In this document: positions 47,237 to 55,435 of the stretch, one piece after another | How positions within the stretch are numbered: the stretch's first letter is position 1 | Layout: every line of letters starts with the position of its first letter | Assembly: GCF_965279055.1 (NCBI RefSeq) | Contig: NZ_OZ257125.1 | Span: forward strand, 62,001 to 126,000 | DNA length: 64,000 nt | Reading direction: 5' to 3' | Source of the DNA: Hydrocarboniphaga sp965279055 | GTDB lineage: Bacteria > Pseudomonadota > Gammaproteobacteria > Nevskiales > Nevskiaceae | Notes under the pieces: generated by a model | Databases searched by the model: none | The model's input: only the letters and a program-made list of their open reading frames with translations | What the model was told of the DNA's origin: nothing | Position numbers and translations under genes: made by a program

Positions 47237-49036
47237 ATGCTGCTGGACATCGCCTTGTTTCTCGCCGCCGCCGTGCTGTTCGTGCCCTTGTTCAAGCGGC
47301 TGGGCCTGGGCGCGGTGCTCGGCTATCTCGCCGCCGGCGTCTGCATCGGGCCGTGGGGCCTGGGACTGATATCGGACGTTGAATCGATCCTGCATTTCTC
47401 CGAGTTCGGCGTGGTGCTGCTGCTGTTCATCATCGGCCTGGAGTTGCAGCCTTCAAGGCTGTGGCATCTGCGCTCGGCGGTGTTCGGCACCGGCGGCCTG
47501 CAGGTGCTGCTGACCACGCTGGCGCTGGCCGGCATCGCCGTCGCCAGCGGACTGACGCCGAGTACCGCGCTGATCGCCGGCTTCGGCCTGGCGATGTCGT
47601 CGACCGCGTTCGTGCTGCAGATGCTGGCCGAGCGCGGCGAGCTGACCACGCGCCACGGCCGCGGCGCGTTCGCGATCCTGCTGTTCCAGGACCTGTCGAT
47701 CATCCCGTTCCTGGCATTGGTGCCGGCGCTGGCCGCCGGCGAAGGCGGCCACGCGCATGCCAGCGGCAGCTCGACGCTGATCGCGGTCGCAACCGCCATC
47801 GGCGCGGTGGTGCTGACCGTGCTCGGCGGCCGCTACGCGCTGCGGCCGCTGCTGCGTGCGCTGGCCAAGATCCAGGTTGCGGAAATCTTTACCGCTGCGG
47901 CGCTGCTGGTGGTGATCGCCACCGCTCTGGCGATGGACGCGGTCGGGCTGTCGATGTCGCTGGGTGCGTTCCTCGCCGGCGTGCTGCTCGCCGACTCCGA
48001 ATACCGCCACGAACTGCAGGCGGACATCGAGCCGTTCAAGGGCCTGCTGCTGGGCCTGTTCTTCATCGCGGTCGGCATGTCGGCCAACATCGGCCTGCTG
48101 ATCGCCGAGCCGCTGCAGGTGCTGGCGGTGGTGATCGGCCTGATCGCGGTCAAGGCGGTGGTGATCTACATCGTCGGCCGGCTGTTCCATCTGCCGGACG
48201 ATTCCTCGCGCTCGCTGGCGCTGTCGCTGGCCCAGGGCGGCGAGTTCGCCTTCGTGCTGTTCGGCGTCGCCTCCGGCGCCGGCCTGCTCGATCACGCGCT
48301 GCAGGATCTGCTGGTGCTGAGCGTGACGCTGTCGATGATGCTGTCGCCGCTGGTCTACATGGCCTACGCGCGGCTGCGGCCGGAGATCGCGCCGCCGCCG
48401 TTCGACGAAATCGACATCGAGGCGGCGCCGGTGGTGATCGCCGGCTTCGGTCCTTTCGGCCAGATCGTCGGCCGCGTGCTGCGCCTGCGCCGCATCCGTT
48501 ACTCGGTGCTCGACAAGAACGCCGACAACGTCGCCTTTCTGCGCCGCTTCGGCATTCCGGTGTTCTACAGCGACGCCGCGCGCTTCGAAGTGCTGCGCGC
48601 CGCGCACACCGGCGACGCCAAGCTGCTGGTGGTCGCGATCGCCGATCCGGTGGAATCCAAGCGCGTGGTCGAGACCGCGCGCCATCACTATCCGAGCTTG
48701 ACGATCATCGCCACCGCGCGCACTCGCCAGCATGCACTGGACCTGATGGACCTGGGCGTCAAGAAAGTCATACGGCGCAGCTACTTCTCGTCGCTGGAGA
48801 TGACGCGCAAGGTGCTGGCGGTACTCGGCGAAAACGAGGCGCAGATCGAGCGCACCATCGCCACGTTCCAGCAGCACGACCAGAAGACCCTGATGCGCCA
48901 GCTCGCCAGCTCGCGCGACGAGCAGTCGATGATGCAGGCCGCGCGCGAGGCCAATCGCGAGCTGGAAGAACTGTTCGACTCGGACAACGAGGCCGAGCCC
49001 GAAGTGGATGAGCTGGCGAAGAAGCGGGTGGCCTGA
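47237..49036 (+). CDS. Kef-type K+/H+ (CPA2) antiporter with NAD-binding domain
   Basis: A 599-residue inner-membrane exchanger of the CPA2 family. The N-terminal 380 residues hold about 12 membrane segments with family motifs GYLAAGVCIGPWGLGL, GLELQPSRLWHLR and SLAQGGEFAFVLFG. A cytosolic KTN/RCK domain follows with the nucleotide fold VVIAGFGPFGQIVGRVLR. KefB/KefC efflux is controlled by glutathione adducts; the HALDLMDLGVKKVIR tail fits KefB/C, but no KefF/G partner is adjacent. ATG 47237 has GGAAAGGA upstream. Divergent from the AbiEi-type gene. Confidence 0.92.
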   Translation: MLLDIALFLAAAVLFVPLFKRLGLGAVLGYLAAGVCIGPWGLGLISDVESILHFSEFGVVLLLFIIGLELQPSRLWHLRSAVFGTGGLQVLLTTLALAGIAVASGLTPSTALIAGFGLAMSSTAFVLQMLAERGELTTRHGRGAFAILLFQDLSIIPFLALVPALAAGEGGHAHASGSSTLIAVATAIGAVVLTVLGGRYALRPLLRALAKIQVAEIFTAAALLVVIATALAMDAVGLSMSLGAFLAGVLLADSEYRHELQADIEPFKGLLLGLFFIAVGMSANIGLLIAEPLQVLAVVIGLIAVKAVVIYIVGRLFHLPDDSSRSLALSLAQGGEFAFVLFGVASGAGLLDHALQDLLVLSVTLSMMLSPLVYMAYARLRPEIAPPPFDEIDIEAAPVVIAGFGPFGQIVGRVLRLRRIRYSVLDKNADNVAFLRRFGIPVFYSDAARFEVLRAAHTGDAKLLVVAIADPVESKRVVETARHHYPSLTIIATARTRQHALDLMDLGVKKVIRRSYFSSLEMTRKVLAVLGENEAQIERTIATFQQHDQKTLMRQLASSRDEQSMMQAAREANRELEELFDSDNEAEPEVDELAKKRVA

Positions 49037-49049
49037 GAGTTTCGCGCCG

Positions 49050-49160
49050 GTCCCTCGATACGCCCCCTGCGTGGGCTACTCGGGACGAACGGAGTTTTTT
49101 CGCGATGTATCAACCAAGTTCCGTTCGTCCCGAGTCGCCGCCTGCGGCGTATCGAGGGAG
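49050..49160. repeat. Family C inverted repeat pair, copy 5
   Basis: Arms 49050-49094 and 49121-49160, with inner stems GCCCCCTGCGTGGGC and CGCCGCCTGCGGCG. It lies between the Kef gene and the cyclase gene on the same strand. Confidence 0.9.
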
Positions 49161-49207
49161 CGGACCGCCGCCCGACGATATAGGCTGACGCCGCACAGGG
49201 AGACCGC

Positions 49208-50488
49208 TTGGCCACCATCACCCCGCAGATCCTGGTATCGCTGGTCGCGCTCGGCATGGCGCTGGCGTTCCTGTCGGCGGACCGGCGCAGCAGCACGTCG
49301 CGCGCGCTGGCCGCGGCGCTGGCGTTCACCGGCGTGGCTATCATGCTCAACCATGGCCTGCTCGCCGAGGCCGCGCATGCCTCGGGCTGGCTGGCGCTGC
49401 CGGAGTCCCTGGCCATCGTGACCATGCTCGAATGGCTGCTGCGCGTGCGCCGCACGGTGCCGGTGCCCGAGGATTTCGACACGCGCTTCGGCGATGGCGT
49501 GCTGCGCTTCGGCCAGCTCAGCGGCCTGGCGTATACCGTGTTCGCGCTGTTGTGGCCGCAGCTGCGCGTCGACGATTTTCTCGGCGCGGCCGGCGACAGC
49601 CGCGCGTTCACGCGCGCCGGCTTCTGGCTGTTCGCAACGCCGGTGCTGCTGGCGGTGGCATCCGGCATGACCTCGCTGGTGCTGCTGCTGAACCGGCGCC
49701 CGGATCGCAGCGAGCGGCTGCGCCTGCTGGCCTTCGCCGGCTGTACGCCGTTCATGGTGTCGGGCTTCGTGCTGCCGGCGCAGCTGGCGGCCGTGTCGGT
49801 GGTGATCGGCGAAATGATCCTGCTGATCGGCGCGGTGCAGTACCACGTCATGCAGGGCCAGCGCGGCGCGTTCATGTCGCGCTTCCTGTCGCCGGAAGTG
49901 GCGCGGCTGGTCGCCGAGCGCGGTCTGCGCCAGGCGATGCAGGACAAGCAGCTGACGATTACCGCGGTGGCCTGCGATCTGCGCGGCTTCTCGGTGTTTG
50001 CGCGCGCGGTGCCGTCGCAGGTGACGATCCAGGTGCTGCGCGAGTATTACGACGCGGTCGGCCAGGTGGTGGCGCAGTACGGCGCCACGATCAAGGACTA
50101 CGCCGGCGACGGCGTGCTGATCCTGGTCGGCGCGCCGATCGAATTCGCCGACCACGCCGCGCGCGCCGCCGAGCTGTCGCTGCAGCTGCGCCAGGCCTGC
50201 CAGCGTTGCATCGCGCAGTGGAGCCAACTCGGGCCGCGCCTTGGCATCGGCGTCGGTGTTGCCAGCGGCGCGGTCACGGTCGGCGTGATCGGCGGCGTGT
50301 CGCGGCTGGAGTACACCGCGGTCGGCTCGGCGGTGAACCTCGCCTGTCGCTTATGCGAGCAGGCGCAGGACGGCGAAATCCTGATCGATGATGCGACGCA
50401 GCGCGGTGCCGGCCGCAGCAACGCCAGCGAACGCCCGCCGCTGAACCTGAAAGGCTTCGGCGAACCGGTCGCGCATTTCAGTCTTTAA
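49208..50488 (+). CDS. Class III nucleotide cyclase with six-helix membrane domain
   Basis: A 426-residue enzyme predicted to form cAMP or cGMP. Residues about 5-215 contain about six hydrophobic segments; the C-terminal catalytic domain (about 245-420) has the two metal aspartates in VACDLRGFSVF (Asp257) and KDYAGDGVLILVG (Asp301), and the Asn/Arg transition-state pair in TAVGSAVNLACRL. Ser replaces the Asp/Thr often found in VGD..N, so base specificity is unclear. Start TTG 49208 is supported by AGGGAG seven bases upstream. It ends 6 bp from a convergent EamA gene. Confidence 0.88.
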   Translation: MATITPQILVSLVALGMALAFLSADRRSSTSRALAAALAFTGVAIMLNHGLLAEAAHASGWLALPESLAIVTMLEWLLRVRRTVPVPEDFDTRFGDGVLRFGQLSGLAYTVFALLWPQLRVDDFLGAAGDSRAFTRAGFWLFATPVLLAVASGMTSLVLLLNRRPDRSERLRLLAFAGCTPFMVSGFVLPAQLAAVSVVIGEMILLIGAVQYHVMQGQRGAFMSRFLSPEVARLVAERGLRQAMQDKQLTITAVACDLRGFSVFARAVPSQVTIQVLREYYDAVGQVVAQYGATIKDYAGDGVLILVGAPIEFADHAARAAELSLQLRQACQRCIAQWSQLGPRLGIGVGVASGAVTVGVIGGVSRLEYTAVGSAVNLACRLCEQAQDGEILIDDATQRGAGRSNASERPPLNLKGFGEPVAHFSL

Positions 50489-50494
50489 GGTTCC

Positions 50495-51415
50495 TTAGCG
50501 CGGCTCACCGATCGCGACGACGACGCCGGCAACCAGGATCGCCGCACCGGCCAGCACCGTCGCCGACGGCAGCGCGCCGCTCCACAGCGCGCCGTAGCCG
50601 ATGCCGGCGATGGTTTCAAACACGATCAGCTGGCCGAGCAGGTGCGCCGGCAACTGCGTGCTGGCCTGGTTCCACAGCGCGTTCGCGGCCCAGGACGTGA
50701 CCAAGCCGAGGATCAGGCAGACGCCGGTGAACAGCATCCAGTCCGGCGCCGCCCGCGGCAGCGACGGGGTCGCCGCGAACAGCAGCAGCGCGAACGGCAG
50801 CGCCGCCGCACCCTGCAGCGACGACCATTCCAGGCCGCCGATGCCGGGATGCGCGCGCAGGCGCTCGCTGTTGGCGACGCCGTACACCGTCCACAGCGCC
50901 AGCGACGCGAACGCGCAGGCGACGCCGACGGCGTAGTCGCGCGCCGTCGCCGCGCTGCGCGCCGCGGTCGCCGCATCGGGTGCATGCGCCAGCCACAGGC
51001 CGCCGAGGATCAGCGCCAGCGCCAGGCCGTAGCGCGGCGTGATCGCGTGGCCGGCGCGCAGCCGTCCGGCCAGCGACACGGTCACCGGCAGCAGGCCGAT
51101 GATCAGCGTCGGCATCACGTAGCCGGCGAGCCGCACCGCGATGCTGAGCAGCGCGTAATACAGCAGGTTGCCGGACAGGCTCAGCAGGCTGGCGTCGCGC
51201 CAGGCGAGCCACGACCGCCGCCGCGCCGGGTCGCGCCGCGCCAGCAGCATCAAGGTCGCGGTCGAGGCCAGGCCGTAGGCGATGTAGCGGCCGGCGGCGA
51301 CGCCCAGCGCCGGCCAGTCGCCGAGCATCAGCGGCCCGACGAAGGCGAAACCCCATCCGCAACAGGCGAGCACCGCATAGGCGACGCCGGTTCGGCTGAC
51401 GGTGGGTTCGCGCAC
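50495..51415 (-). CDS. EamA/DMT-family transporter
   Basis: A 306-residue inner-membrane protein with about ten hydrophobic helices and internal two-fold EamA symmetry (first half starting AYAVLACCGWGFAFVGPLML, second half YAVGVACAFASLALWTVYGVAN). Drug/metabolite superfamily members export amino acids or other small metabolites; the substrate is not predictable. Start GTG 51415 is the best fit to a short N-terminus before helix 1. Convergent with the cyclase gene, divergent from spoT. Confidence 0.88.
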   Translation of the reverse strand: MREPTVSRTGVAYAVLACCGWGFAFVGPLMLGDWPALGVAAGRYIAYGLASTATLMLLARRDPARRRSWLAWRDASLLSLSGNLLYYALLSIAVRLAGYVMPTLIIGLLPVTVSLAGRLRAGHAITPRYGLALALILGGLWLAHAPDAATAARSAATARDYAVGVACAFASLALWTVYGVANSERLRAHPGIGGLEWSSLQGAAALPFALLLFAATPSLPRAAPDWMLFTGVCLILGLVTSWAANALWNQASTQLPAHLLGQLIVFETIAGIGYGALWSGALPSATVLAGAAILVAGVVVAIGEPR

Positions 51416-51516
51416 GATTCGATTGAAAGCCGGAGGAATGCCGCCATGTTATCGGCTGGCGTAGCGCCGATGCGCGAAAACTTCGCGCACCGACTGCCGC
51501 CGTCAGGTGGGATTGT

Positions 51517-51522
51517 TATAGT
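51517..51522 (+). promoter_or_regulatory. Candidate -10 of spoT, 6 nt before the start codon
   Basis: TATAGT (five of six) ends six bases before the spoT ATG with no ribosome-binding site between, and CTGCCG lies 17 bp upstream as a weak -35. The predicted transcript would start at the ATG itself. Confidence 0.5.
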
Positions 51523-51528
51523 CGTCGC

Positions 51529-53691
51529 ATGGATCTCCCGGTCATCAATCGCCTGAGCAATGCGCTGCACAAGCGCAGCGTCGTGCGCGAGTTCGGTATC
51601 GAGGCGCTGGTCAAGGTGCTCGACGAGTACCTGCCTGAAGACCAGATCGCCGACGTGCGCCGCGCCTACGAGTTCGGCGCCAAGTACCACGCCGGCCAGA
51701 ACCGCACCTCCGGCGAGCCCTACATCTACCACCCGCTAGCGGTGGCGCGGATTCTGGCCGACCTGCGCATGGACGCAACGACGCTGATCGCCGCGATCCT
51801 GCACGACGTCGTCGAGGACACCGAGGTCTCTCCGGAACGCGTCGCGATGGTGTTCGGCAAGGACGTCGCCAGCATCGTTGAAGGCGTGACCAAGATCGGC
51901 AAGGTCGAGGGCCTGTCGCGCGCCGAGCTGCAGGCCGAGAGCTTCCGCAAGCTGCTGCTGGCGATGACCCAGGATCTGCGCGTGATCCTGGTCAAGCTCG
52001 CTGACCGCCTGCACAACATGCGCACGCTCGGCGCCACCGAGCCCGAGAAGCGCGTGCGCGTGGCCAAGGAGACGCTGCAGATCTACGCGCCGATCGCGCA
52101 GCGCCTGGGCATCAATACGATCCGCACGCAGCTCGAGGATCTGGCCTTCGCCAACATGTATCCCGAGCGTCACCGCGTGCTCGAGCGCGCCATCGACGAC
52201 CAGATCGGCGACAGCAAGAACCTGATCAAGGACGTCGAGGGCAAGATCGCCAAGGCGCTGCGCGACGAGGGCATCGGCGCGACCGTGGTCGGCCGCGAAA
52301 AGAACATCTACAGCATCTACCAGAAGATGCGGCGCAAGAAGATGCGCCTGCTGCAGGTGATGGATCTGCTGGGTTTCCGCATCGTCGTCGCCAAGCTCGA
52401 CGACTGCTATCGCGCGCTCGGCGTGGTCCACCACGTCTACAAGCCGGTGCCCGGCGGCTTCGACGACTACATCGCCAACTCCAAGGCCAACGGCTACCAG
52501 AGCTTGCACACCACGTGCATTGGGCCGGAAGGCCACAAGATCGAAATCCAGATCCGCACGCGCGAGATGCACCACATCGCGGATTCCGGCATCGCCGCGC
52601 ACTGGCAGTACAAGATGGGCAGCAAGGACGGCGCCTCGTCGGCGCCGCAGGTCCGCGCCAACGAATGGCTGCGCGGCCTGTTCGACGAACTCGGCACCGC
52701 CGGATCGCTGGAGTTCATCGAGGGCGTCAAGGTCGACCTGTTCCCGGACGAGGTCTATGTGTTCACGCCCAAGGGCCTGATCCGGCGCATGCCCAAGGGC
52801 GCGACCTCGGTGGACTTCGCCTACTCGGTGCACAGCGAACTGGGCGACCGCTGCGTCGCCGCGCGCATCGACGGCAGCCTGGAGCCGCTGAATACGCCGC
52901 TGCGCAGCGGCCAGACCGTCGAGATCATCACCGCGCGGCATGCGCGGCCGAACGCGGCCTGGCTGAACTTCGTCAAGACCGCGAAGGCGCGCAGCCATAT
53001 CCGCAACTTCCTGCGTAACCAGCGCGAGGACGAGGCAGTGCGCCTGGGCCGCCGGCTGATCGAAATCGCGCTGCGCGATCTCGGCATCTCGCTGGCCAAG
53101 CTGCGCGAGGAAGCCGCCGAGCCGGTACTGAAGGCCTACGGCCTGAAGGACATGGAAGAGCTGTACGCGGCGATCGGCACCGGCGAGCGCCTGGCGCCGC
53201 TGGTCGCGCGGCATTTCCTGCCGGACCAGAATTCACCGGATTCGGATACCTCCACCGCGGCGCCGCTGGCGATCGAAGGCACCGAGGGCCTGGTCGTCGA
53301 CTACGCGCGCTGCTGCCGGCCGATTCCGGGCGACGACATCCGCGGCAACGTCAGCGTCGGCCGCGGCATCGTCATTCACCGCATCGACTGCAAGCATGCC
53401 AAGGCCAGGCCGCAGGACTGGGTGCCGCTGATCTGGGCCGACAAGGTGCAGGGCGATTACCTGTCCGAAATCCGTGTGCACGCGCTCAATCAGCGCGGCC
53501 TGCTGGCGCGTGTCACCGCCGAGATCACCAGCAGCGAATCCAGCATCGAGAACGTGCAGATGCCGGACCGCGCCGGCGGCGAGACCATCGAGATGCGCTT
53601 CATCATCACGGTGAAATCGCGCGTGCACCTGGCGCATGTGATGCGGCGCCTGCATCGGCTGGATGGTGTCGAGAAGGTCGTTCGCTCCTAA
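51529..53691 (+). CDS. spoT: Bifunctional (p)ppGpp synthetase/hydrolase SpoT
   Basis: SpoT balances the alarmone (p)ppGpp. The 720-residue RSH protein has an intact HD hydrolase site (HDVVED 92-97; RVILVKLADRLHNMRTL), a synthetase domain (FRIVVAKLDDCYRALG, KANGYQSLHTTCIGPEG), a TGS domain (VYVFTPKGLIRRMPKGATSVDFAYSVHSELG), the conserved YARCCRPIPGDDI region and a C-terminal ACT domain. Intact hydrolase motifs separate it from RelA. It stands alone here; rpoZ and gmk, common neighbours, are not in the window. Confidence 0.96.
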   Translation: MDLPVINRLSNALHKRSVVREFGIEALVKVLDEYLPEDQIADVRRAYEFGAKYHAGQNRTSGEPYIYHPLAVARILADLRMDATTLIAAILHDVVEDTEVSPERVAMVFGKDVASIVEGVTKIGKVEGLSRAELQAESFRKLLLAMTQDLRVILVKLADRLHNMRTLGATEPEKRVRVAKETLQIYAPIAQRLGINTIRTQLEDLAFANMYPERHRVLERAIDDQIGDSKNLIKDVEGKIAKALRDEGIGATVVGREKNIYSIYQKMRRKKMRLLQVMDLLGFRIVVAKLDDCYRALGVVHHVYKPVPGGFDDYIANSKANGYQSLHTTCIGPEGHKIEIQIRTREMHHIADSGIAAHWQYKMGSKDGASSAPQVRANEWLRGLFDELGTAGSLEFIEGVKVDLFPDEVYVFTPKGLIRRMPKGATSVDFAYSVHSELGDRCVAARIDGSLEPLNTPLRSGQTVEIITARHARPNAAWLNFVKTAKARSHIRNFLRNQREDEAVRLGRRLIEIALRDLGISLAKLREEAAEPVLKAYGLKDMEELYAAIGTGERLAPLVARHFLPDQNSPDSDTSTAAPLAIEGTEGLVVDYARCCRPIPGDDIRGNVSVGRGIVIHRIDCKHAKARPQDWVPLIWADKVQGDYLSEIRVHALNQRGLLARVTAEITSSESSIENVQMPDRAGGETIEMRFIITVKSRVHLAHVMRRLHRLDGVEKVVRS

Positions 53692-53701
53692 CAAAATAAT
53701 T

Positions 53702-53725
53702 CCCTCCCCCGCAGGCGGGGGAAGG
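53702..53725. terminator. Hairpin between convergent spoT and S41 protease genes
   Basis: CCTCCCCCGC-AG-GCGGGGGAAGG forms a strong stem. On the minus strand it is followed by AATTATTTTG, giving a weak T-rich tail, so it can end the S41 protease transcript; on the plus strand it follows the spoT stop by 10 bp. Confidence 0.5.
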
Positions 53726-53733
53726 AGACCGGC

Positions 53734-55308
53734 TCAGCGTCGCCTGAAAAACCGGTTTTCGCGCAGCGGACTGCGCAGCAGCTTCATTGGCTCATGCGCC
53801 CCGTGGTTTTCATCGAAGGACGCAGCGCGGCTGGACGCGGTCGTGCAGCTGCCGCTGCTGCGATAGCCCAGCGCGGTCGCCAGCAGCGCTTCGTTGCGAT
53901 CACCCAGCGCGTGGCCGAAATCGTCGGACACGTAGCAGTTCGGGTCGAAGCCGTCGGCATAGTCGCCGAAGCCCTGGTCGTTGACGCCGGCGAACTCGAT
54001 CGCGAAGTACGACAGGCCGCAGTTGTCGGTGGGAAAGAATCCGTAGGGCTTGCCGCAGCTGGTGTCGCCGATCAGTACGACGTTGACGCCGACGCCGCGC
54101 AGGCCGTTGATCACCGCCTCGCTGGCCGAGCAGGTGCCGCTACCGGTCAGCATGAACAGCCGCGGAAGATTCAGCGTAGGCAGGCTGCTGCCGCTGGTGA
54201 CGGACGGATCGAAACCCTGGGCGGTGGTGTGGAACGGCGTGACCGTGTCGGTCTGCGTCGCCAGCGGATTCTTGTCGTTGAAGCTGAGCTTCTCGAAGGT
54301 TCGGCCAGTGGTACGCGCCGGCCCGGCAATCATATAGGCGAGTTCGCTGGCGATATCCAGATAGCCGCCGCCGTTGTAGCGCATGTCCAGCACCAGGTCG
54401 CTGATGCCGGCATCGCGCAGCTGCGTGATCGCATTGATCAGCTCGCCTTCGGCGGTGGCGATGTGCTGCGTGAACAGCAGGTAGCCGACCTTGCTGCTGC
54501 CGGCCGTATAGCTCTGCACCTTCTGCACCGGTACCGAATTCGCGGCAACGGCGGTCAGCGTGACGCTGCGGCTGGAATCGCTGCCGTAGTCGCGGATCGT
54601 GAATTGGTGGCTTTCTCCCTGCACTTCCGGGAACAGGCCGGCGTTGAGCGTGTCGATACCGCTCTGGCTGTCGTCGTAGACCAGGTCGACGCCGTCGACG
54701 GCGAGGATTTCGGCGCCGCGATCGATGTGCTGGCCGGCGGCCGGCGTGTTCGGATCGGTGTAGACGATCACCGCTTCGCGCGGCGGTTGCGTCGCCAGCA
54801 GCGCCACCTGCATGCCGTAGCCGATCTCGACCCCGGAGCGCGACTGCGCGTTGAACAGCGCGGTCGAGTAGGTAAAGCTGAATTCGTCCTTGAGCCGGCC
54901 GGAGGCCGTGGTCTGCCGCGTTTTCAGATCCTGGAAGTAGGCGTCCAGCGCGTCGGTCACGCTGCCGTAATTCGAGGCCGTGTACGGCGCCGCATTGACG
55001 CTGGGGATTTCGCGGTACCACAGATAGATGTCGCCCATGAAGGCGCGTACCCATTTCTTCTCGTCGTCGATGCTGCCCTGGCGATCCGGATACGGCTGGT
55101 TGCCGTTGTACGGGTCGTTGCCCCGCCGCGGTGCGGCGCAGATCGCGGCCTTGCCGTTGGCACTGGCGGTGCGCTGCACATACGGGTTGTCGCTGCCCTC
55201 GTCATTGCCGCTGTCGCCACCGCCGCCGCCACCGCAGGCCAGCAGCAGACTGGTCAGCAGCAGCGTGGTCAAAGCGGTGGACGTCGATGAGCGAAAGGGC
55301 TGGCGCAC
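53734..55308 (-). CDS. S41 family (C-terminal processing type) peptidase lipoprotein
   Basis: A 524-residue exported protease. It has a lipoprotein signal with lipobox LLAC followed by a poly-Gly stretch, a linker, a helical region (WVRAFMGDIYLWYREIP), a PDZ domain (GMQVALLAT through GAEILAVDGVDL) and the S41 catalytic domain with LDMRYNGGGY, the nucleophile in GSGTCSASEAVINGL and the lysine in GDTSCGKPYGF. Tail-specific proteases of this type degrade or mature envelope proteins. Start GTG 55308 gives the signal peptide; an upstream in-frame TTG at 55374 is less likely. Confidence 0.88.
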   Translation of the reverse strand: MRQPFRSSTSTALTTLLLTSLLLACGGGGGGDSGNDEGSDNPYVQRTASANGKAAICAAPRRGNDPYNGNQPYPDRQGSIDDEKKWVRAFMGDIYLWYREIPSVNAAPYTASNYGSVTDALDAYFQDLKTRQTTASGRLKDEFSFTYSTALFNAQSRSGVEIGYGMQVALLATQPPREAVIVYTDPNTPAAGQHIDRGAEILAVDGVDLVYDDSQSGIDTLNAGLFPEVQGESHQFTIRDYGSDSSRSVTLTAVAANSVPVQKVQSYTAGSSKVGYLLFTQHIATAEGELINAITQLRDAGISDLVLDMRYNGGGYLDIASELAYMIAGPARTTGRTFEKLSFNDKNPLATQTDTVTPFHTTAQGFDPSVTSGSSLPTLNLPRLFMLTGSGTCSASEAVINGLRGVGVNVVLIGDTSCGKPYGFFPTDNCGLSYFAIEFAGVNDQGFGDYADGFDPNCYVSDDFGHALGDRNEALLATALGYRSSGSCTTASSRAASFDENHGAHEPMKLLRSPLRENRFFRRR

Positions 55309-55420
55309 GGTGGATCCCGGTGGTTCGGCGATGCGGCGAAGTTTAGCCGCCAGACCTTGTATTGAACTGGGCAATAACCCCCGCCATAGGTGCTTTTGCT
55401 ACGCAGTCCGGCGGCTTCAC

Positions 55421-55426
55421 TACAAT
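55421..55426 (+). promoter_or_regulatory. Candidate -10 of the Atm1-type exporter gene, 9 nt before the start codon
   Basis: TACAAT (five of six) ends nine bases before the ATG; there is no Shine-Dalgarno sequence, so the leader would be 0-3 nt. Confidence 0.45.
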
Positions 55427-55435
55427 AGACTCGAC

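Noticed and set aside
46411..49036. A complete AbiE type IV toxin-antitoxin system
   Set aside because: No AbiEii nucleotidyltransferase (GSxxxxD motif) on either strand near the AbiEi-type gene.
20931..49160. CRISPR array or phage remnants suggested by recurrent short repeats
   Set aside because: The repeats are dispersed singly or as inverted pairs between genes, with no regular spacers or cas genes.
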